A DNA stretch of 41,279 nt from assembly GCA_022565805.1 (NCBI GenBank), contig JAIULZ010000022.1, positions 1-41,279 of the forward strand. Direction: 5' to 3'. Shown piece after piece: positions 26,255 through 35,429 of the stretch; the stretch's first letter is position 1; the number at the start of each line of letters is the position of its first letter. The notes beneath the pieces were generated by a model. It saw only the letters and a list, made by a program, of their open reading frames with translations. It did not search any database and was not told where the DNA came from. A program made the position numbers and the translations under genes. Origin of the DNA: Balneolales bacterium. Lineage in GTDB: Bacteria; Bacteroidota; Rhodothermia; Balneolales; Cyclonatronaceae.

Positions 26255-27196
26255 CTAAGTTAATGAATTAAAATATGAGAGGCAATCTGCCTTATCGTTA
26301 TCAAGCTGTTTTTTTAGCGCCTGTATACTCTCAAACCGAACTTCATCTCGTATTCTGGCATGAAAAGCAATTTGAAGCTCTCGCCCGTAAATATCTTCGT
26401 TAAAATCGAATATATGTGCTTCAATACGTAGCTCCTTTGAGTTTGTAACCGTTGGACGAATACCAATATTAAGCATTCCTTTGTAGAGTACGCCTTTAAG
26501 CTGTACCTCAACCGCGTACACTCCGAATTTAGGAAGCACCTTTCGGCTTTCTTCTATTCGCAAGTTAGCGGTAGGGTAACCTAAGAGCCTGCCTTTTTTG
26601 TCGCCATGAACAACCATTCCTGATAGCGGGTAAGGCCTGCCCAGCAAGGTTCTTGCCAACAATGTGTTTCCCGAATCTACCAGTTCTTTCCGTATTAAAG
26701 TTGAGCTTACAGTATTATGCTCAACTTCATGCGCATGAACAAGATGCACGTTATAGTCGAGAATTTTTGAAAGGTCTTCAACAGTCTTAATAGTGCCTTC
26801 TCTGTTTTTTCCAAACTGATGATCGTAGCCAATAATAAACTCTTTAATTCCGATTTTTTTATAAAGTATCTTCTGTATAAAATCTCCGGAACTTAACAGT
26901 GAGAAGTCGCGGTCGAAAGGGATTACTACCATCTGATCCACGCCAAGATCTGAGAGTATCTCAGCTCTTTCTTTTATGGTGGTGAGTAAGCCAACCGAAT
27001 TATGGCCGCCATGCAGAACTTCACGCGGATGCGGATTAAAAGTAACAAGTACGCTCCTGCCCCCTATCTCACGGGCTTTTGTAACTAACTTTTGGATTAG
27101 CGTGCGGTGACCTAAGTGCACACCATCAAATGTTCCTACCGTAAGGGCAGTATTTGCGTTTCGCTTAATTTCATCAATGTAGATTAATGGAGTCAT
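26255..27196 (-). CDS. ribF: Bifunctional riboflavin kinase / FAD synthetase
   Basis: This 313-residue enzyme makes FMN from riboflavin and then FAD. The N-terminal nucleotidyltransferase domain shows GTFDGVHLGHRTLIQKL (near residue 22) and TFNPHPREVLH. The C-terminal riboflavin kinase domain shows GDKKGRLLGYPTANLRI with the conserved PTAN, then the VYAVEVQL and GMLNIGIRPT stretches. Length is normal. It overlaps the end of truB by 23 bases in another frame, showing tight coupling. The truB-ribF-rpsO order is widely conserved. Confidence 0.96.
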   Translation of the reverse strand: MTPLIYIDEIKRNANTALTVGTFDGVHLGHRTLIQKLVTKAREIGGRSVLVTFNPHPREVLHGGHNSVGLLTTIKERAEILSDLGVDQMVVIPFDRDFSLLSSGDFIQKILYKKIGIKEFIIGYDHQFGKNREGTIKTVEDLSKILDYNVHLVHAHEVEHNTVSSTLIRKELVDSGNTLLARTLLGRPYPLSGMVVHGDKKGRLLGYPTANLRIEESRKVLPKFGVYAVEVQLKGVLYKGMLNIGIRPTVTNSKELRIEAHIFDFNEDIYGRELQIAFHARIRDEVRFESIQALKKQLDNDKADCLSYFNSLT

Positions 27197-27971
27197 CTGC
27201 GTCGAACAAAGTTATGAGTTGTTCTGGAGTAAGGGCATTTTCTGCGAGATAGTTTCCTATAGAGGTTCTTCTAAGAGCATCAAGATGAGCTCTGCTGTCG
27301 AGTAAAATACCAAGGTCGTGGGCTATTGAGCGAATGTATGTGCCTTTTGAACAGCCAATTCGTACAGAACCAGAGCTGCTCTCCTTTTGTTTTTCAAAAT
27401 GCAGCAGTTCTGTATTATAAACAGTAATCTTGCGTTTTTTTCGCTCAATTTCTACACCTTTTCTGGCCAACTGATATAAGCGTTTTCCTCCTACTTTAAG
27501 AGCAGAGTACATGGGAGGAACCTGTTCAATATCGCCGCAAAAGCGCAATTTCAGGGTCTGCTCTATGGTTTCCGGTGTGATATGTTCAAAGGCCGCAATT
27601 TCATCAGGTTCAGTTTCTGCATCGTAACTGGGAGTAGAGCTGCCAAAACGAATACCTGCGATGTACTCTTTATGTAACTCTTGTGCTAAAGATACAGACT
27701 TAGTTGCCTTACCACAGCAAATTACCAGTAAACCCGTGGCCATTGGATCTAAAGTTCCGGCATGACCGACTTTTTTTATCCCAATTAATTTCCGGATTAA
27801 ACCTACAGCCCGAAAACTACTCCAACCCTTAGGTTTATCAACAAGAAAAACAACTCCACTTGAAAAATCTATCGACTTTTCTTTAATGGCATCCAACAGC
27901 TCCGGATTAGTGTTGGAATCTATAATTGGATATGAATCCAGCTTTGCTGGTTGTTTTTTGGGAATATCCAA
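27174..27971 (-). CDS. truB: tRNA pseudouridine(55) synthase
   Basis: This 265-residue enzyme makes pseudouridine 55 in the T-loop of tRNAs. The catalytic Asp75 lies in HAGTLDPMATGLLVI (70-84). VDKPKGWSS lies upstream, and the later YSALKVGGKRLYQLARKG and RIGCSKGTYIRSIAHDLG stretches are family-typical. The N-terminus has about 30 residues more than E. coli TruB before the first conserved strand, and lacks clear motifs; a later start is not obvious. It lies 11 bases after rbfA and overlaps ribF at its end. Confidence 0.95.
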   Translation of the reverse strand: MDIPKKQPAKLDSYPIIDSNTNPELLDAIKEKSIDFSSGVVFLVDKPKGWSSFRAVGLIRKLIGIKKVGHAGTLDPMATGLLVICCGKATKSVSLAQELHKEYIAGIRFGSSTPSYDAETEPDEIAAFEHITPETIEQTLKLRFCGDIEQVPPMYSALKVGGKRLYQLARKGVEIERKKRKITVYNTELLHFEKQKESSSGSVRIGCSKGTYIRSIAHDLGILLDSRAHLDALRRTSIGNYLAENALTPEQLITLFDADDSINLH

Positions 27972-27982
27972 TGCAGGCGAAT

Positions 27983-28348
27983 CTAATTTTCTTCTAAATT
28001 ATCCGGATTTTCTATGGTCTTAGCTTTTCTGAAGAGCTTTTCCATTTTACTTGCGTACTCTGCTGTTTCATCGCGAAAAAACTGTATTTCAGGTATCTTA
28101 CGAACCTGATGCCGTAATAATTTTGCCAATTCAGTTCTTATTTCTGTTTTTTTCTCGTTCAAAAGATCATAAACAGCTTCTTCCGAGCCACTTGTATCGA
28201 TTACACTTAAGTTTATTCGGGCAATGGAGAGATCCGGAGTTACCTTTACAGCGGTAACCGTAATCATGTTATTGTTTTGGTACTTCTGCAAAATCCGGCT
28301 TATGTCGTTTTTAATTACAGAAGCCAGCCTTTCTGTTCTGATACTCAT
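27983..28348 (-). CDS. rbfA: Ribosome-binding factor A
   Basis: This 121-residue KH-fold protein takes part in late 30S maturation. The pattern is typical: RTERLASVIKNDISRIL at the start, VTAVKVTPDLSIARINLSV in the middle with the strand-turn pair, and LRHQVRKIPEIQFFRDETAEYASKMEKLF near the end. The gene lies between infB and truB as in most bacteria. A strong terminator-like hairpin lies between infB and this gene (28371-28412), so some transcripts may start or stop here. Confidence 0.95.
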   Translation of the reverse strand: MSIRTERLASVIKNDISRILQKYQNNNMITVTAVKVTPDLSIARINLSVIDTSGSEEAVYDLLNEKKTEIRTELAKLLRHQVRKIPEIQFFRDETAEYASKMEKLFRKAKTIENPDNLEEN

Positions 28349-28362
28349 AATAAATTTTCCTG

Positions 28363-28412
28363 TATAAAAAATGAGCGGCGCTCCTGGCTAATTCGCCAGC
28401 CAGCGCCGTCAT
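28363..28412 (-). terminator. Terminator/attenuator between infB and rbfA
   Basis: On the minus strand a long GC-rich stem (CGGCGCT paired with AGCGCCG, extended by CTGGC/GCCAG inside and ATGA/TCAT outside, with one bulged base and a small internal loop) is followed by a run of T. It occupies 28371-28412, with the T-run at about 28363-28370, and begins about 47 bases past the infB stop. It would split the operon or partly attenuate rbfA and the genes after it. Confidence 0.75.
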
Positions 28413-28458
28413 TTACATAAAGCTATATTCGGAAACCTTCGTTTTTAACGCTGTTCTG

Positions 28459-31400
28459 TTAATCAGAAACCAGTTTCCGCTTAGTTTCAATAATCTCGTA
28501 ACCTTCTATTACATCACCAACTTTAACATCGTTATAGTTCTTAATGCCTATACCGCATTCATAGCCGGCAGAAACTTCGCGAACATCGTCTTTAAAGCGT
28601 TTAAGGGAAGAGATTTCTCCTGTAAAGATAACGATACCGTCTCTAATAAGACGGATTTTCGTATTCCGGTTCATTTTACCTTCTACAACATAACAACCGG
28701 CAATAGTACCGATACCCGGCACTTTAAAGATATCTCTGACTTCCACACTACTTACAATATTTTCTGATAAATCTGGTGATAACATCCCTTCGAGAGCATC
28801 TTTAACCAGATCTACAGCTTCGTAAATAATGCTAAACAATCTAATATCGACTTCCTCTTTCTCAGCAAGTTTCCTTGCATTAGATGTTGGACGAACCTGG
28901 AAACCGATAATGATAGCAGATGAAGCCGTTGCAAGCAAGACATCCGATTCGCTTATAGCTCCAACCCCTGTATGAATGATGTTTACCTTAACTTCGCTGG
29001 TCTCAAGTTTCTTAAGTGAGCCAGAAAGTGCTTCAATCGAGCCGTCTACATCACCTTTAATAATGATATTTAGCTCGGAAACATCACCCTGAGACATTCT
29101 TCTGGAGAACTCATCGAGGCTCATATGTTTAACTTTTCTCAGATCTTGCTCACGCTTAATCTGCTGACGCTTGAGAGCTATATCTTTAGCGGTTTTCTCA
29201 TCATTTGTAACGTTAAACTTATCGCCTGCCTGTGGCTGTCCGTCAAAACCGGTAATCTGAACAGGCGAAGAGGGGCCGGCTTGATCAATACGCTTACCGA
29301 ATTCGTTTTCCATAGCACGAACGCGACCGTAGTGATTTCCGGCTACAAAGGTATCACCAATTTTAAGCAAACCTTTTTGAATGAGCAGGTTGGCTACTAC
29401 TCCTTTTCCTTTATCCAGTTTTGTTTCGAGAACTATACCGCTTGCATTCCTATTAGGATTGGCCTTTAGTTCGAGTAATTCGGCTTCAATCAAAACTTTT
29501 TCAAGTAACTCGTCTATATTAAGACCAGTTTTAGCAGAAACTCTTGCACACTGAATGCTTCCTCCCCAATCTTCAACCAGAACATTATGCTCGCTTAGTT
29601 GCTGCATAATTTTTTCAGGATTAGCCTCGGCCTTATCAATTTTATTGATGGCTACAATTATTGATACACCTGCTGCCTGAGCATGGTTAATCGCTTCGAT
29701 TGTTTGTGGCATCACAGAATCGTCGGCCGCAACAACCAGAATTACAATATCTGTAACCTGCGCACCACGTGCACGCATTGCGGTAAACGCTTCGTGACCC
29801 GGGGTATCCAGAAATGAAATTTTGCGGCCATCATCGAGCTCTACATTATAAGCTCCGATATGCTGTGTAATACCACCTGCTTCGCCTTCGGCAACCTTAC
29901 TCTTCTTAATAAAATCGAGCAAGGATGTTTTACCGTGATCTACGTGACCCATAACCGTTACAATAGGAGCTCTTGGAAGCAGATCTTCTTCAGCATCCTC
30001 TTCTTCCTCGAAAATATCTTCTGCTACAGTATCGGCATCAACAAAACGAATTTCCTTATCGTATTCGTCTGCAATAAGCTCAATAGTTCCGGATTCCAGC
30101 CTTTGGTTTATAGAAACCATCAATCCAAGATTCATACAGCTGGTAATAACCTGAGTTGGCGTTACATCGAAAAGGGTTGCAAGATCACTAACCGTTAAGT
30201 ATTCGGTTACTTCTATTACAGAACTTTCCTCTTCCTGCATAATAGCTTCGAGCTCGCGCTTTTCGGCCATTTCATCCCGCTTCATTTTACGGCGTTTCTG
30301 GCGTTGCTTGCCTTTACCACCCTGAATAGAGGAAATTGTTTCTTTAACTTTCTTATCAATTTCTTTTTCAGAAACCTCTGTCTTACCACGCTTTTTAATA
30401 CGTTTTTTCTTGCTTTTCGCAGAATCATCTGCATCAGCAGCAGGTTTTACAGGTTTCTTTGTTTTAGCGGTAGCTGTATCATCCTTGGCATCTGGAGTCG
30501 CTTTACGGGTGCGTTTCTTTTTCTTTTTACGCTTAGTACCCGCATCTTCTTCTGCTTCGTCAAAAGCTTTTCCGACTTTTACATCAACAGTTCCCAAGAC
30601 TTTGGTACCTCTCAACCTATTCGAGCTTCTGGCCCTGATAGTCTCGCGAGGAGCTTCTACTTCTGCTTCTGCCTCTTCTTCGGCTACTTCTTCTTTCTTC
30701 TTAGCTGGCTTTTCCTTGGCCCGAATGTCTTTTTTAGCCTTAGATGAAGAGTCATCTTTTTGCTCTTTCGAGCTTTCTTGCTTAGCTACTTTAGCCATTG
30801 GCTCTGCTTCAGCTTTTTCCTTTTCAGCAGAAACGTTTTTATCGTCTTTTTCAGGCTTTTGTTTTACCTCAGTAACCTGAGCAGCAGCAGCTTCTTTGGA
30901 AGGCGATTCGACGACCGGCTTTTCGGGCTCACTTTCTTTTGAAACCTTTTTAGGCTCAACGGAAACAGATTCAGTCTCTTTTGCCTGCTCGGGTTCCTTA
31001 GCCTGCTCCGGCTTTGGTATATTTTCTACAACCTTATCCTTTGCTACTTTTTCTACTTGGGATGGTTGTGGCTTTTCCAATGGCTCTAAATCAGGCTCAG
31101 ACCTTTTCTCAGCAAAAACTTTTGGCGCTTCTTCCTGAACAGGCTTTTCTTCAGCCTTTTCAGCGGGCTTAAGGGAATCTTCTGGTTCAAGCGGGAGTAA
31201 ATTGTCTTCAGGTTCGAGCATGGTATCAATGGTAACCGACTTGTTACCACTCGCCAGAATTTGCTCTCTTTTGTCTTTATATGCCTCCTTCGACTGGTCA
31301 TGACTTGCGCTTTTAGCCTTGTCTTCGCCATATAAAGATTCCAGCACCGAATACATTTCAGGTGTAACCTTAGTAAGCGGTTTATTATCGATGGAAAAGT

Positions 31401-31494
31401 TTTCCCCGGCTAATGCATCTACAATTGTTTGTGTAGAAACATTAAACTCTTGTGCTACTTTAAATAATCGTTTTGGCTTTGAACCTTGCGACAT
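28459..31494 (-). CDS. infB: Translation initiation factor IF-2
   Basis: This 1011-residue GTPase brings initiator tRNA to the 30S subunit. The N-terminus has the IF2N domain ([23 protein letters not shown]). A 350-residue low-complexity stretch rich in Lys, Glu, Ala, Pro follows (about 70-410), a Bacteroidota-like expansion. A second IF2N-like segment precedes the G domain, with [10 protein letters not shown] near residue 513, DTPGHEAF and NKID. Domains II-IV follow, ending with [21 protein letters not shown]. The charged part is written in a lysine/glutamate-rich codon pattern that gives long open frames in other frames; these are shadows. It lies between nusA and rbfA as usual. Confidence 0.97.
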   Translation of the reverse strand: MSQGSKPKRLFKVAQEFNVSTQTIVDALAGENFSIDNKPLTKVTPEMYSVLESLYGEDKAKSASHDQSKEAYKDKREQILASGNKSVTIDTMLEPEDNLLPLEPEDSLKPAEKAEEKPVQEEAPKVFAEKRSEPDLEPLEKPQPSQVEKVAKDKVVENIPKPEQAKEPEQAKETESVSVEPKKVSKESEPEKPVVESPSKEAAAAQVTEVKQKPEKDDKNVSAEKEKAEAEPMAKVAKQESSKEQKDDSSSKAKKDIRAKEKPAKKKEEVAEEEAEAEVEAPRETIRARSSNRLRGTKVLGTVDVKVGKAFDEAEEDAGTKRKKKKKRTRKATPDAKDDTATAKTKKPVKPAADADDSAKSKKKRIKKRGKTEVSEKEIDKKVKETISSIQGGKGKQRQKRRKMKRDEMAEKRELEAIMQEEESSVIEVTEYLTVSDLATLFDVTPTQVITSCMNLGLMVSINQRLESGTIELIADEYDKEIRFVDADTVAEDIFEEEEDAEEDLLPRAPIVTVMGHVDHGKTSLLDFIKKSKVAEGEAGGITQHIGAYNVELDDGRKISFLDTPGHEAFTAMRARGAQVTDIVILVVAADDSVMPQTIEAINHAQAAGVSIIVAINKIDKAEANPEKIMQQLSEHNVLVEDWGGSIQCARVSAKTGLNIDELLEKVLIEAELLELKANPNRNASGIVLETKLDKGKGVVANLLIQKGLLKIGDTFVAGNHYGRVRAMENEFGKRIDQAGPSSPVQITGFDGQPQAGDKFNVTNDEKTAKDIALKRQQIKREQDLRKVKHMSLDEFSRRMSQGDVSELNIIIKGDVDGSIEALSGSLKKLETSEVKVNIIHTGVGAISESDVLLATASSAIIIGFQVRPTSNARKLAEKEEVDIRLFSIIYEAVDLVKDALEGMLSPDLSENIVSSVEVRDIFKVPGIGTIAGCYVVEGKMNRNTKIRLIRDGIVIFTGEISSLKRFKDDVREVSAGYECGIGIKNYNDVKVGDVIEGYEIIETKRKLVSD

Positions 31495-31521
31495 AGAATA
31501 AAAATCCTGCTTTTAATAACG

Positions 31522-32781
31522 TTAATTCAACTCATCTTCACTAAACTCATCACGAATGGTTTTGAAAATCATTTCGGCGGTTTGCTCATCAATTTTCCCA
31601 TTGGTTCTTCGCATAAGTTCTACGCTGTCCATTTTAAGAACGGCACGGGCTGTATCACAGCCTATATCATACAAAACATCAATGGTTTCATTCCCAAATT
31701 CTTCTGCAAATTCAGAAATTTCAATATCATCTTCAAAATCAGGTTCGCGATACACATCGATTTCACAATCTGTAAGCATTGATGCCAGCCTGATATTGAC
31801 CCCGCCTTTACCTATCGCTTTTGAAACCTGTTCTGCCGGCACATAAACCTTGCAATTTCTGCCATTCGGCCCCATCTCTACAGAAAGTACTCTTGCGGGC
31901 TGCAGAGCTCTTTTTATAAACTCAACCTTATCGTCGGTATAATTGATTACATCTATATTCTCGTTACACAATTCCCGAACAATAGAATGAATACGCACAC
32001 CTCTCATTCCCACACAGGCACCTACAGCATCTACTCGTTCATCGTTAGAAATAACGGCTACTTTTGAGCGATCGCCAGGTTCGCGAACTACCTTAATAAT
32101 CTCGATAATTCCATCATAGACTTCAGGAATTTCGTTTTCAAATAATCGCTCTAAAAATACCGGCGATGTTCTCGAAACTATGATTGAAAGATTACCATTA
32201 TCACGTTTTACCTCATGAATTACGCAGCGTATAGTATCGCCCTTACGAAACCTGTCTTTGTAAATCTGATGCTTCTGTGGCATTACCATTTCGGTGCCAT
32301 TGTGATTAAGCAACACATCACGGCTACGGATTTGATAAATATCTCCCATCACGATTTCTCCGACTCTCTCGGAGTATTCTTCGAAAACATTATCCTTTTC
32401 GATTTCACGAATGCGCTGCGCAAGAGTCTGCCGCGCCATCATTACAGATCTGCGGCCAAAATCTTCTATAAATATTTCCTGAGCAAATTCATCAAAAAGC
32501 TCAATATCAGGATCGTGTTTTTTTGCTTCAGTTATAGAAATTTCAGAAACGGGGTTTGAAAGTTCATCATCCGGTACTACTTCCCGTATATGAAGCATTT
32601 GAATATCACCACGATCGGGATTCAAAATAACGGAAAATGCATCATCAGACTCGTATTTTTTACGAATCATGGAGCGAAATACTTCCTCCAGAATGGAGAG
32701 CAGCATATCCCTGTCGATACCTTTTTCCTTTGCTATTTCCGCAAAGCCTTGAATAATCAGTTTTGAAGCATCACTGCGCAT
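31522..32781 (-). CDS. nusA: Transcription termination/antitermination protein NusA
   Basis: This 419-residue RNA polymerase-binding factor influences pausing, termination and antitermination. The N-terminal domain (residues about 1-125) is followed by S1 (EIVMGDIYQIRSRDVLL onward), then KH1 and KH2 (DAVGACVGMRGVRIHSIVREL and YVPAEQVSKAIGKGGVNIRLAS). The C-terminal acidic repeats found in gamma-proteobacteria are absent, as is normal in this group; a short helix-hairpin-like tail remains. A GGAG lies seven bases before the ATG. The gene lies 22 bases after rimP and 27 bases before infB, so the three form one unit. Confidence 0.96.
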   Translation of the reverse strand: MRSDASKLIIQGFAEIAKEKGIDRDMLLSILEEVFRSMIRKKYESDDAFSVILNPDRGDIQMLHIREVVPDDELSNPVSEISITEAKKHDPDIELFDEFAQEIFIEDFGRRSVMMARQTLAQRIREIEKDNVFEEYSERVGEIVMGDIYQIRSRDVLLNHNGTEMVMPQKHQIYKDRFRKGDTIRCVIHEVKRDNGNLSIIVSRTSPVFLERLFENEIPEVYDGIIEIIKVVREPGDRSKVAVISNDERVDAVGACVGMRGVRIHSIVRELCNENIDVINYTDDKVEFIKRALQPARVLSVEMGPNGRNCKVYVPAEQVSKAIGKGGVNIRLASMLTDCEIDVYREPDFEDDIEISEFAEEFGNETIDVLYDIGCDTARAVLKMDSVELMRRTNGKIDEQTAEMIFKTIRDEFSEDELN

Positions 32782-32803
32782 GAAATTCTCCAGACTAAAC
32801 CGG

Positions 32804-33283
32804 CTAAACTACCGGTACAATTTTTGTTTCAATTACATGGTCAAAACGAACTAAAACCGTCTTGCCGTTTTGATCAATAAGAAAATCATCTTCATTGATT
32901 TCCTTTAAAATTCCTTCAACAATCTGAGTTTGCTCTCCAGATCGTAAACGAACCCTCGCCAGACGGCCCTTGTTTACCACATATTGTCTTTTAATTTTAA
33001 GTGGCCTGCTAAGACCGGGCGAAGAAACGTTAAGAGTAAAACGTTCCCCAAGAAGCTCATTTGCCTCAATTACCGTTTGCAGTAACCGGCTGATTTCGGC
33101 ACAGTCATCCAGCTTTATACCACCCTGATCCGATTCCAGGTATACAGATAAAACCGGGTTGCCATCGCTTCCCTTTAGCTCTACATCTACCAGAAATATC
33201 TCATCCCTGGCGATTGTACGCTGGACTAGCTGTTCAATTTCACTAATTCGACTGTCTCTGAATGCCATTCGTGTTAAAACCAT
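32804..33283 (-). CDS. rimP: Ribosome maturation factor RimP
   Basis: This protein of up to 159 residues helps assemble the 30S subunit. The N-terminal domain has GIKLDDCAEISRLLQTVIE and FTLNVSSPGLSRPLK, the second being the RimP hallmark (VSSPGLxRPL). The C-terminal SH3-like domain ends LVRFDHVIETKIVPV. An ATG at 33283 gives MVLTRMAF; a second in-frame ATG at 33268 (MAFRDS) is equally possible. The first start sits only a few bases after a terminator-like hairpin and T-run. It heads the rimP-nusA-infB block; no tRNA lies in front of it, unlike the metY arrangement of enterobacteria. Confidence 0.93.
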   Translation of the reverse strand: MVLTRMAFRDSRISEIEQLVQRTIARDEIFLVDVELKGSDGNPVLSVYLESDQGGIKLDDCAEISRLLQTVIEANELLGERFTLNVSSPGLSRPLKIKRQYVVNKGRLARVRLRSGEQTQIVEGILKEINEDDFLIDQNGKTVLVRFDHVIETKIVPVV

Positions 33284-33287
33284 AAAT

Positions 33288-33323
33288 ACAAAAAAAGTGA
33301 GACCCCGCTTATGAGCCTCACTT
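33288..33323 (-). terminator. Terminator-like hairpin next to the rimP start
   Basis: On the minus strand the arms AAGTGAG and CTCACTT (plus positions 33295-33323) flank a 15-base loop and are followed by seven T residues. The T-run ends only a few bases before the rimP ATG at 33283. It could stop an upstream small RNA or leader transcript, or act as an attenuator for the operon. Confidence 0.65.
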
Positions 33324-33993
33324 CAAACAGATTGCTAATATAGTGAATTAGAGATGCGATAACAAGCTGTATTAAACGTAATCCAAACAACCGAAAGCAT
33401 ATGGCCACATACTCTTTAAACTTATATAAGCGGAGCACAAAAAATCAAGGGATAGGCTTTATCACCTTTAGTCTCTTTAAACATCGATTCTTAACATTCT
33501 GTACCGTATGGCCCATTTTTCATTCGCTCCGGAACGTCTTGCGAGGGTAAGTTATTAAACTCGGCCGAACAGCTTTATTTATTTTTTTTTGAATGTTAGC
33601 AGGCTTTTATAGCCTTCTTATTCACGAAGAAACTTAGTTTTGGAGTAGGAGTATGTGAATAGGGAGCGGCACACTAACTGTGTATATTGATCAAATTATT
33701 CTACAAACAACGAAGTCCAGATTAAAGTGTAACGGTATGGAAATCGCTTTATTTAGCGCAAAGTGTTCAAAAACATTTTGACTTTTATATGGTACCTAAC
33801 TCATGGAAAGACTGTTGCATTCGATCATTTATTTTTTGTGAAGTATGCAGGAAAAAATACAAACCACCTTTTGTTCTTCAAATTATAACTACTACTAAAT
33901 AGCAATCCTCAAATATCTAAATCATTTTAAAGATTAAAATAAATACAATTTTTGCCCTAGAACACCTGTACGTATCGTATTTGTCAAAATATT

Positions 33994-34008
33994 TGCAACT
34001 TATTTGCA
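33994..34008. promoter_or_regulatory. Dyad TGCAA-N5-TTGCA upstream of the DUF192/ABC module
   Basis: TGCAA (33994-33998), CTTAT and TTGCA (34004-34008) form a 15-base dyad about 165 bases before the DUF192 start codon. The size and shape suit a dimeric repressor such as those of the Fur/Zur or DtxR families, but the sequence itself does not match a consensus I can name. Function is inferred from position. Confidence 0.3.
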
Positions 34009-34067
34009 TTATTTAATTTTGATCGTCGGTTTTTGTTCGTTAATTGTGTCTCACATTGTTAAATTTG

Positions 34068-34096
34068 GTCTTCCTCAGTGCTATATAGCAGAAGAC
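34068..34096. repeat. Dyad in the leader of the DUF192/ABC module
   Basis: A perfect palindrome TGCTATATAGCA (34079-34090) lies inside arms GTCTTC (34068-34073) and GAAGAC (34091-34096), with five unpaired bases on the left. It lies about 75 bases before the DUF192 start. An A-run follows on the plus strand, so it is not a terminator for that direction. It may be an operator or a folded 5' leader. Confidence 0.35.
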
Positions 34097-34170
34097 GATA
34101 AAAAAAACGGTTTACTAAGTCTTCCGGAAAACCTCTCCAAAAACTTAATGACAGGCTCAAATTGTTAAAT

Positions 34171-34689
34171 ATGAAGTTATTCAACCCTAGAAATACATCT
34201 TCAATATTAATAAGTCTATTGCTTGTAATTTTACTTTTTTCCTGTGGTCAAAATCACGGGGAGCAGTCGTCAAGTACGTCCGAATCGACCTCGGGACGCG
34301 AGCTAAACTACACAGCTGAAGTCCGTTTTTTCAAAGACCGTGAGTTTACAGATGCGATTACCTCAGCCCGAATGGCGATAGCTGAAACCGATCGTGAACG
34401 ACAGGAAGGTTTAATGGGAGTATATCACATGCCATCCGATGCAGGAATGATTTTCCTTTTTGCACGTGAGCAGGAACTAAGCTTTTGGATGGCAAATACT
34501 CCCCTGCCCCTCGACATTATTTTTGTAAACAGCGATAACAAAATTGTTCGAATTCACAGCAATACTCCACCATACTCGCAACAGAATTTCAGCTCTGGCG
34601 AACCGGCTATAAAAGCCGTTGAAGTAAATGGAGGATTCGCTGCCCGCTACGATATACAAGAAGGACATTACGTAGAATTTTTAAGATAA
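34171..34689 (+). CDS. DUF192 domain lipoprotein
   Basis: This encodes a 172-residue secreted lipoprotein. A hydrophobic signal (SILISLLLVILLFSC) ends in a lipobox with Cys25. A Ser/Thr-rich linker leads to the DUF192 domain (PF02643): ARMAIAETDRERQEGLMGVYHMP, then GMIFLFAREQELSFWMANTPLPLDIIFVN and IHSNTPPYS. All the conserved family stretches are visible. The function of the family is not known. I chose the ATG at 34171; the TTG at 34162 adds three residues. It lies 68 bases before the ABC ATPase gene and is probably the first gene of that module, though DUF192 proteins also occur alone. Confidence 0.88.
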   Translation: MKLFNPRNTSSILISLLLVILLFSCGQNHGEQSSSTSESTSGRELNYTAEVRFFKDREFTDAITSARMAIAETDRERQEGLMGVYHMPSDAGMIFLFAREQELSFWMANTPLPLDIIFVNSDNKIVRIHSNTPPYSQQNFSSGEPAIKAVEVNGGFAARYDIQEGHYVEFLR

Positions 34690-34757
34690 AATAAACTAAC
34701 AGATGTTTTTGTCCATAAAATCAACGTCTTTCCTGCTTACCCATACAATTAAATACT

Positions 34758-35429
34758 ATGGCATCCATTCAAATAAAAAACCTTCGGAAAACTTATAAAG
34801 ACCCCGCAACCGGAGTACCATCCGATATATTGAATATTTCGTTTTTCGAAACCGGCCCTAAAAAACATCTCGCTATTCGCGGTGTTTCAGGCTCTGGTAA
34901 AACCACTTTTCTGCACTGTATTTCAGGAATGATAAGTGCCGATTCGGGCGAGATTAATGTTCTTGGTACTAATTTAAGTGCACTTACCGAATCGAAAAGA
35001 GATCGTTTCAGAGCAAACCATATTGGCTACATATTTCAATCTTTTAATTTGCTGGATGGCTTTACGGCCCTAGAAAATGTAATGCTGGGAATGCAGTTTT
35101 CCGATAAAGGCGCAGACCGTGAACGTGCCGAATTGCTGCTGGAAAAAGCCGGTCTTAAAGACCGGATGTTTAACCGGCCTTCTCAACTTTCTGTGGGTCA
35201 GCAGCAAAGGGTGTGCATTGCCCGAGCATTGGCAAATAACCCCGAAATTCTTCTGGCAGATGAACCAACAGGATCGCTCGATCCTAAAACCTCTGCTGCT
35301 GTACTCAACCTTATACGAACAGTTGCCGAAGATAAAACTCTCATTTTAGTGAGTCATGAGCCGGAAGTGCTGCAACAATTCGATTCTGTTACCGATTTAA
35401 ATGAAATAAACCAGACTGCACAGGTATGA
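34758..35429 (+). CDS. ABC transporter ATP-binding protein, LolD/MacB type
   Basis: This 223-residue cytoplasmic ATPase powers the permease encoded next to it. Walker A is GVSGSGKTT (42-50), the Q-loop stretch FQSFNLLDGFTALENV is typical of the LolD/FtsE/MacB subfamily, the signature is LSVGQQQRVCIARAL (144-158) and Walker B is ILLADEPTGSLD (164-175). The H-loop is VSHEPEVL. All catalytic parts are present. It overlaps the permease gene by four bases (ATGA), as expected for two subunits made together. LolD-like ATPases usually drive mechanotransmission across the envelope (lipoprotein release, efflux) rather than classical import. Confidence 0.95.
   Translation: MASIQIKNLRKTYKDPATGVPSDILNISFFETGPKKHLAIRGVSGSGKTTFLHCISGMISADSGEINVLGTNLSALTESKRDRFRANHIGYIFQSFNLLDGFTALENVMLGMQFSDKGADRERAELLLEKAGLKDRMFNRPSQLSVGQQQRVCIARALANNPEILLADEPTGSLDPKTSAAVLNLIRTVAEDKTLILVSHEPEVLQQFDSVTDLNEINQTAQV

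Larger units (their letters stand above)
33284..34170. other. Long intergenic region, 887 bases
   Basis: This region separates the divergent rimP operon and the DUF192/ABC module. It is AT-rich and has no open frame that looks like a gene. It holds the hairpin at 33295-33323 on the rimP side and two dyads on the module side (33994-34008 and 34068-34096). I looked for tRNA, tmRNA, SRP RNA and RNase P signatures and did not find them. The length leaves room for an unrecognised small RNA on the minus strand ending at the rimP hairpin. Confidence 0.4.

Noticed and set aside
30304-31138. Plus-strand frames of 60-156 codons opposite infB
   Set aside because: These are antisense shadows of the Lys/Glu/Ala-rich low-complexity part of IF-2; their translations are Ser/Phe-rich with no domains.
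33596-33618. Second copy of the right-edge repeat (AGGCTTTTATAGCCTTCT)
   Set aside because: It shares only AGGC/GCCTTCT-type ends with the repeat at 41262-41279; the similarity is short enough to be chance.
33284-34170. A tRNA (metY-like), tmRNA, SRP RNA or RNase P RNA upstream of rimP
   Set aside because: None of the conserved strings (T-loop GTTCGA, SRP GGTCAGG-GGAAGG tetraloop region, RNase P GAGGAAAGTCC) is present on either strand.
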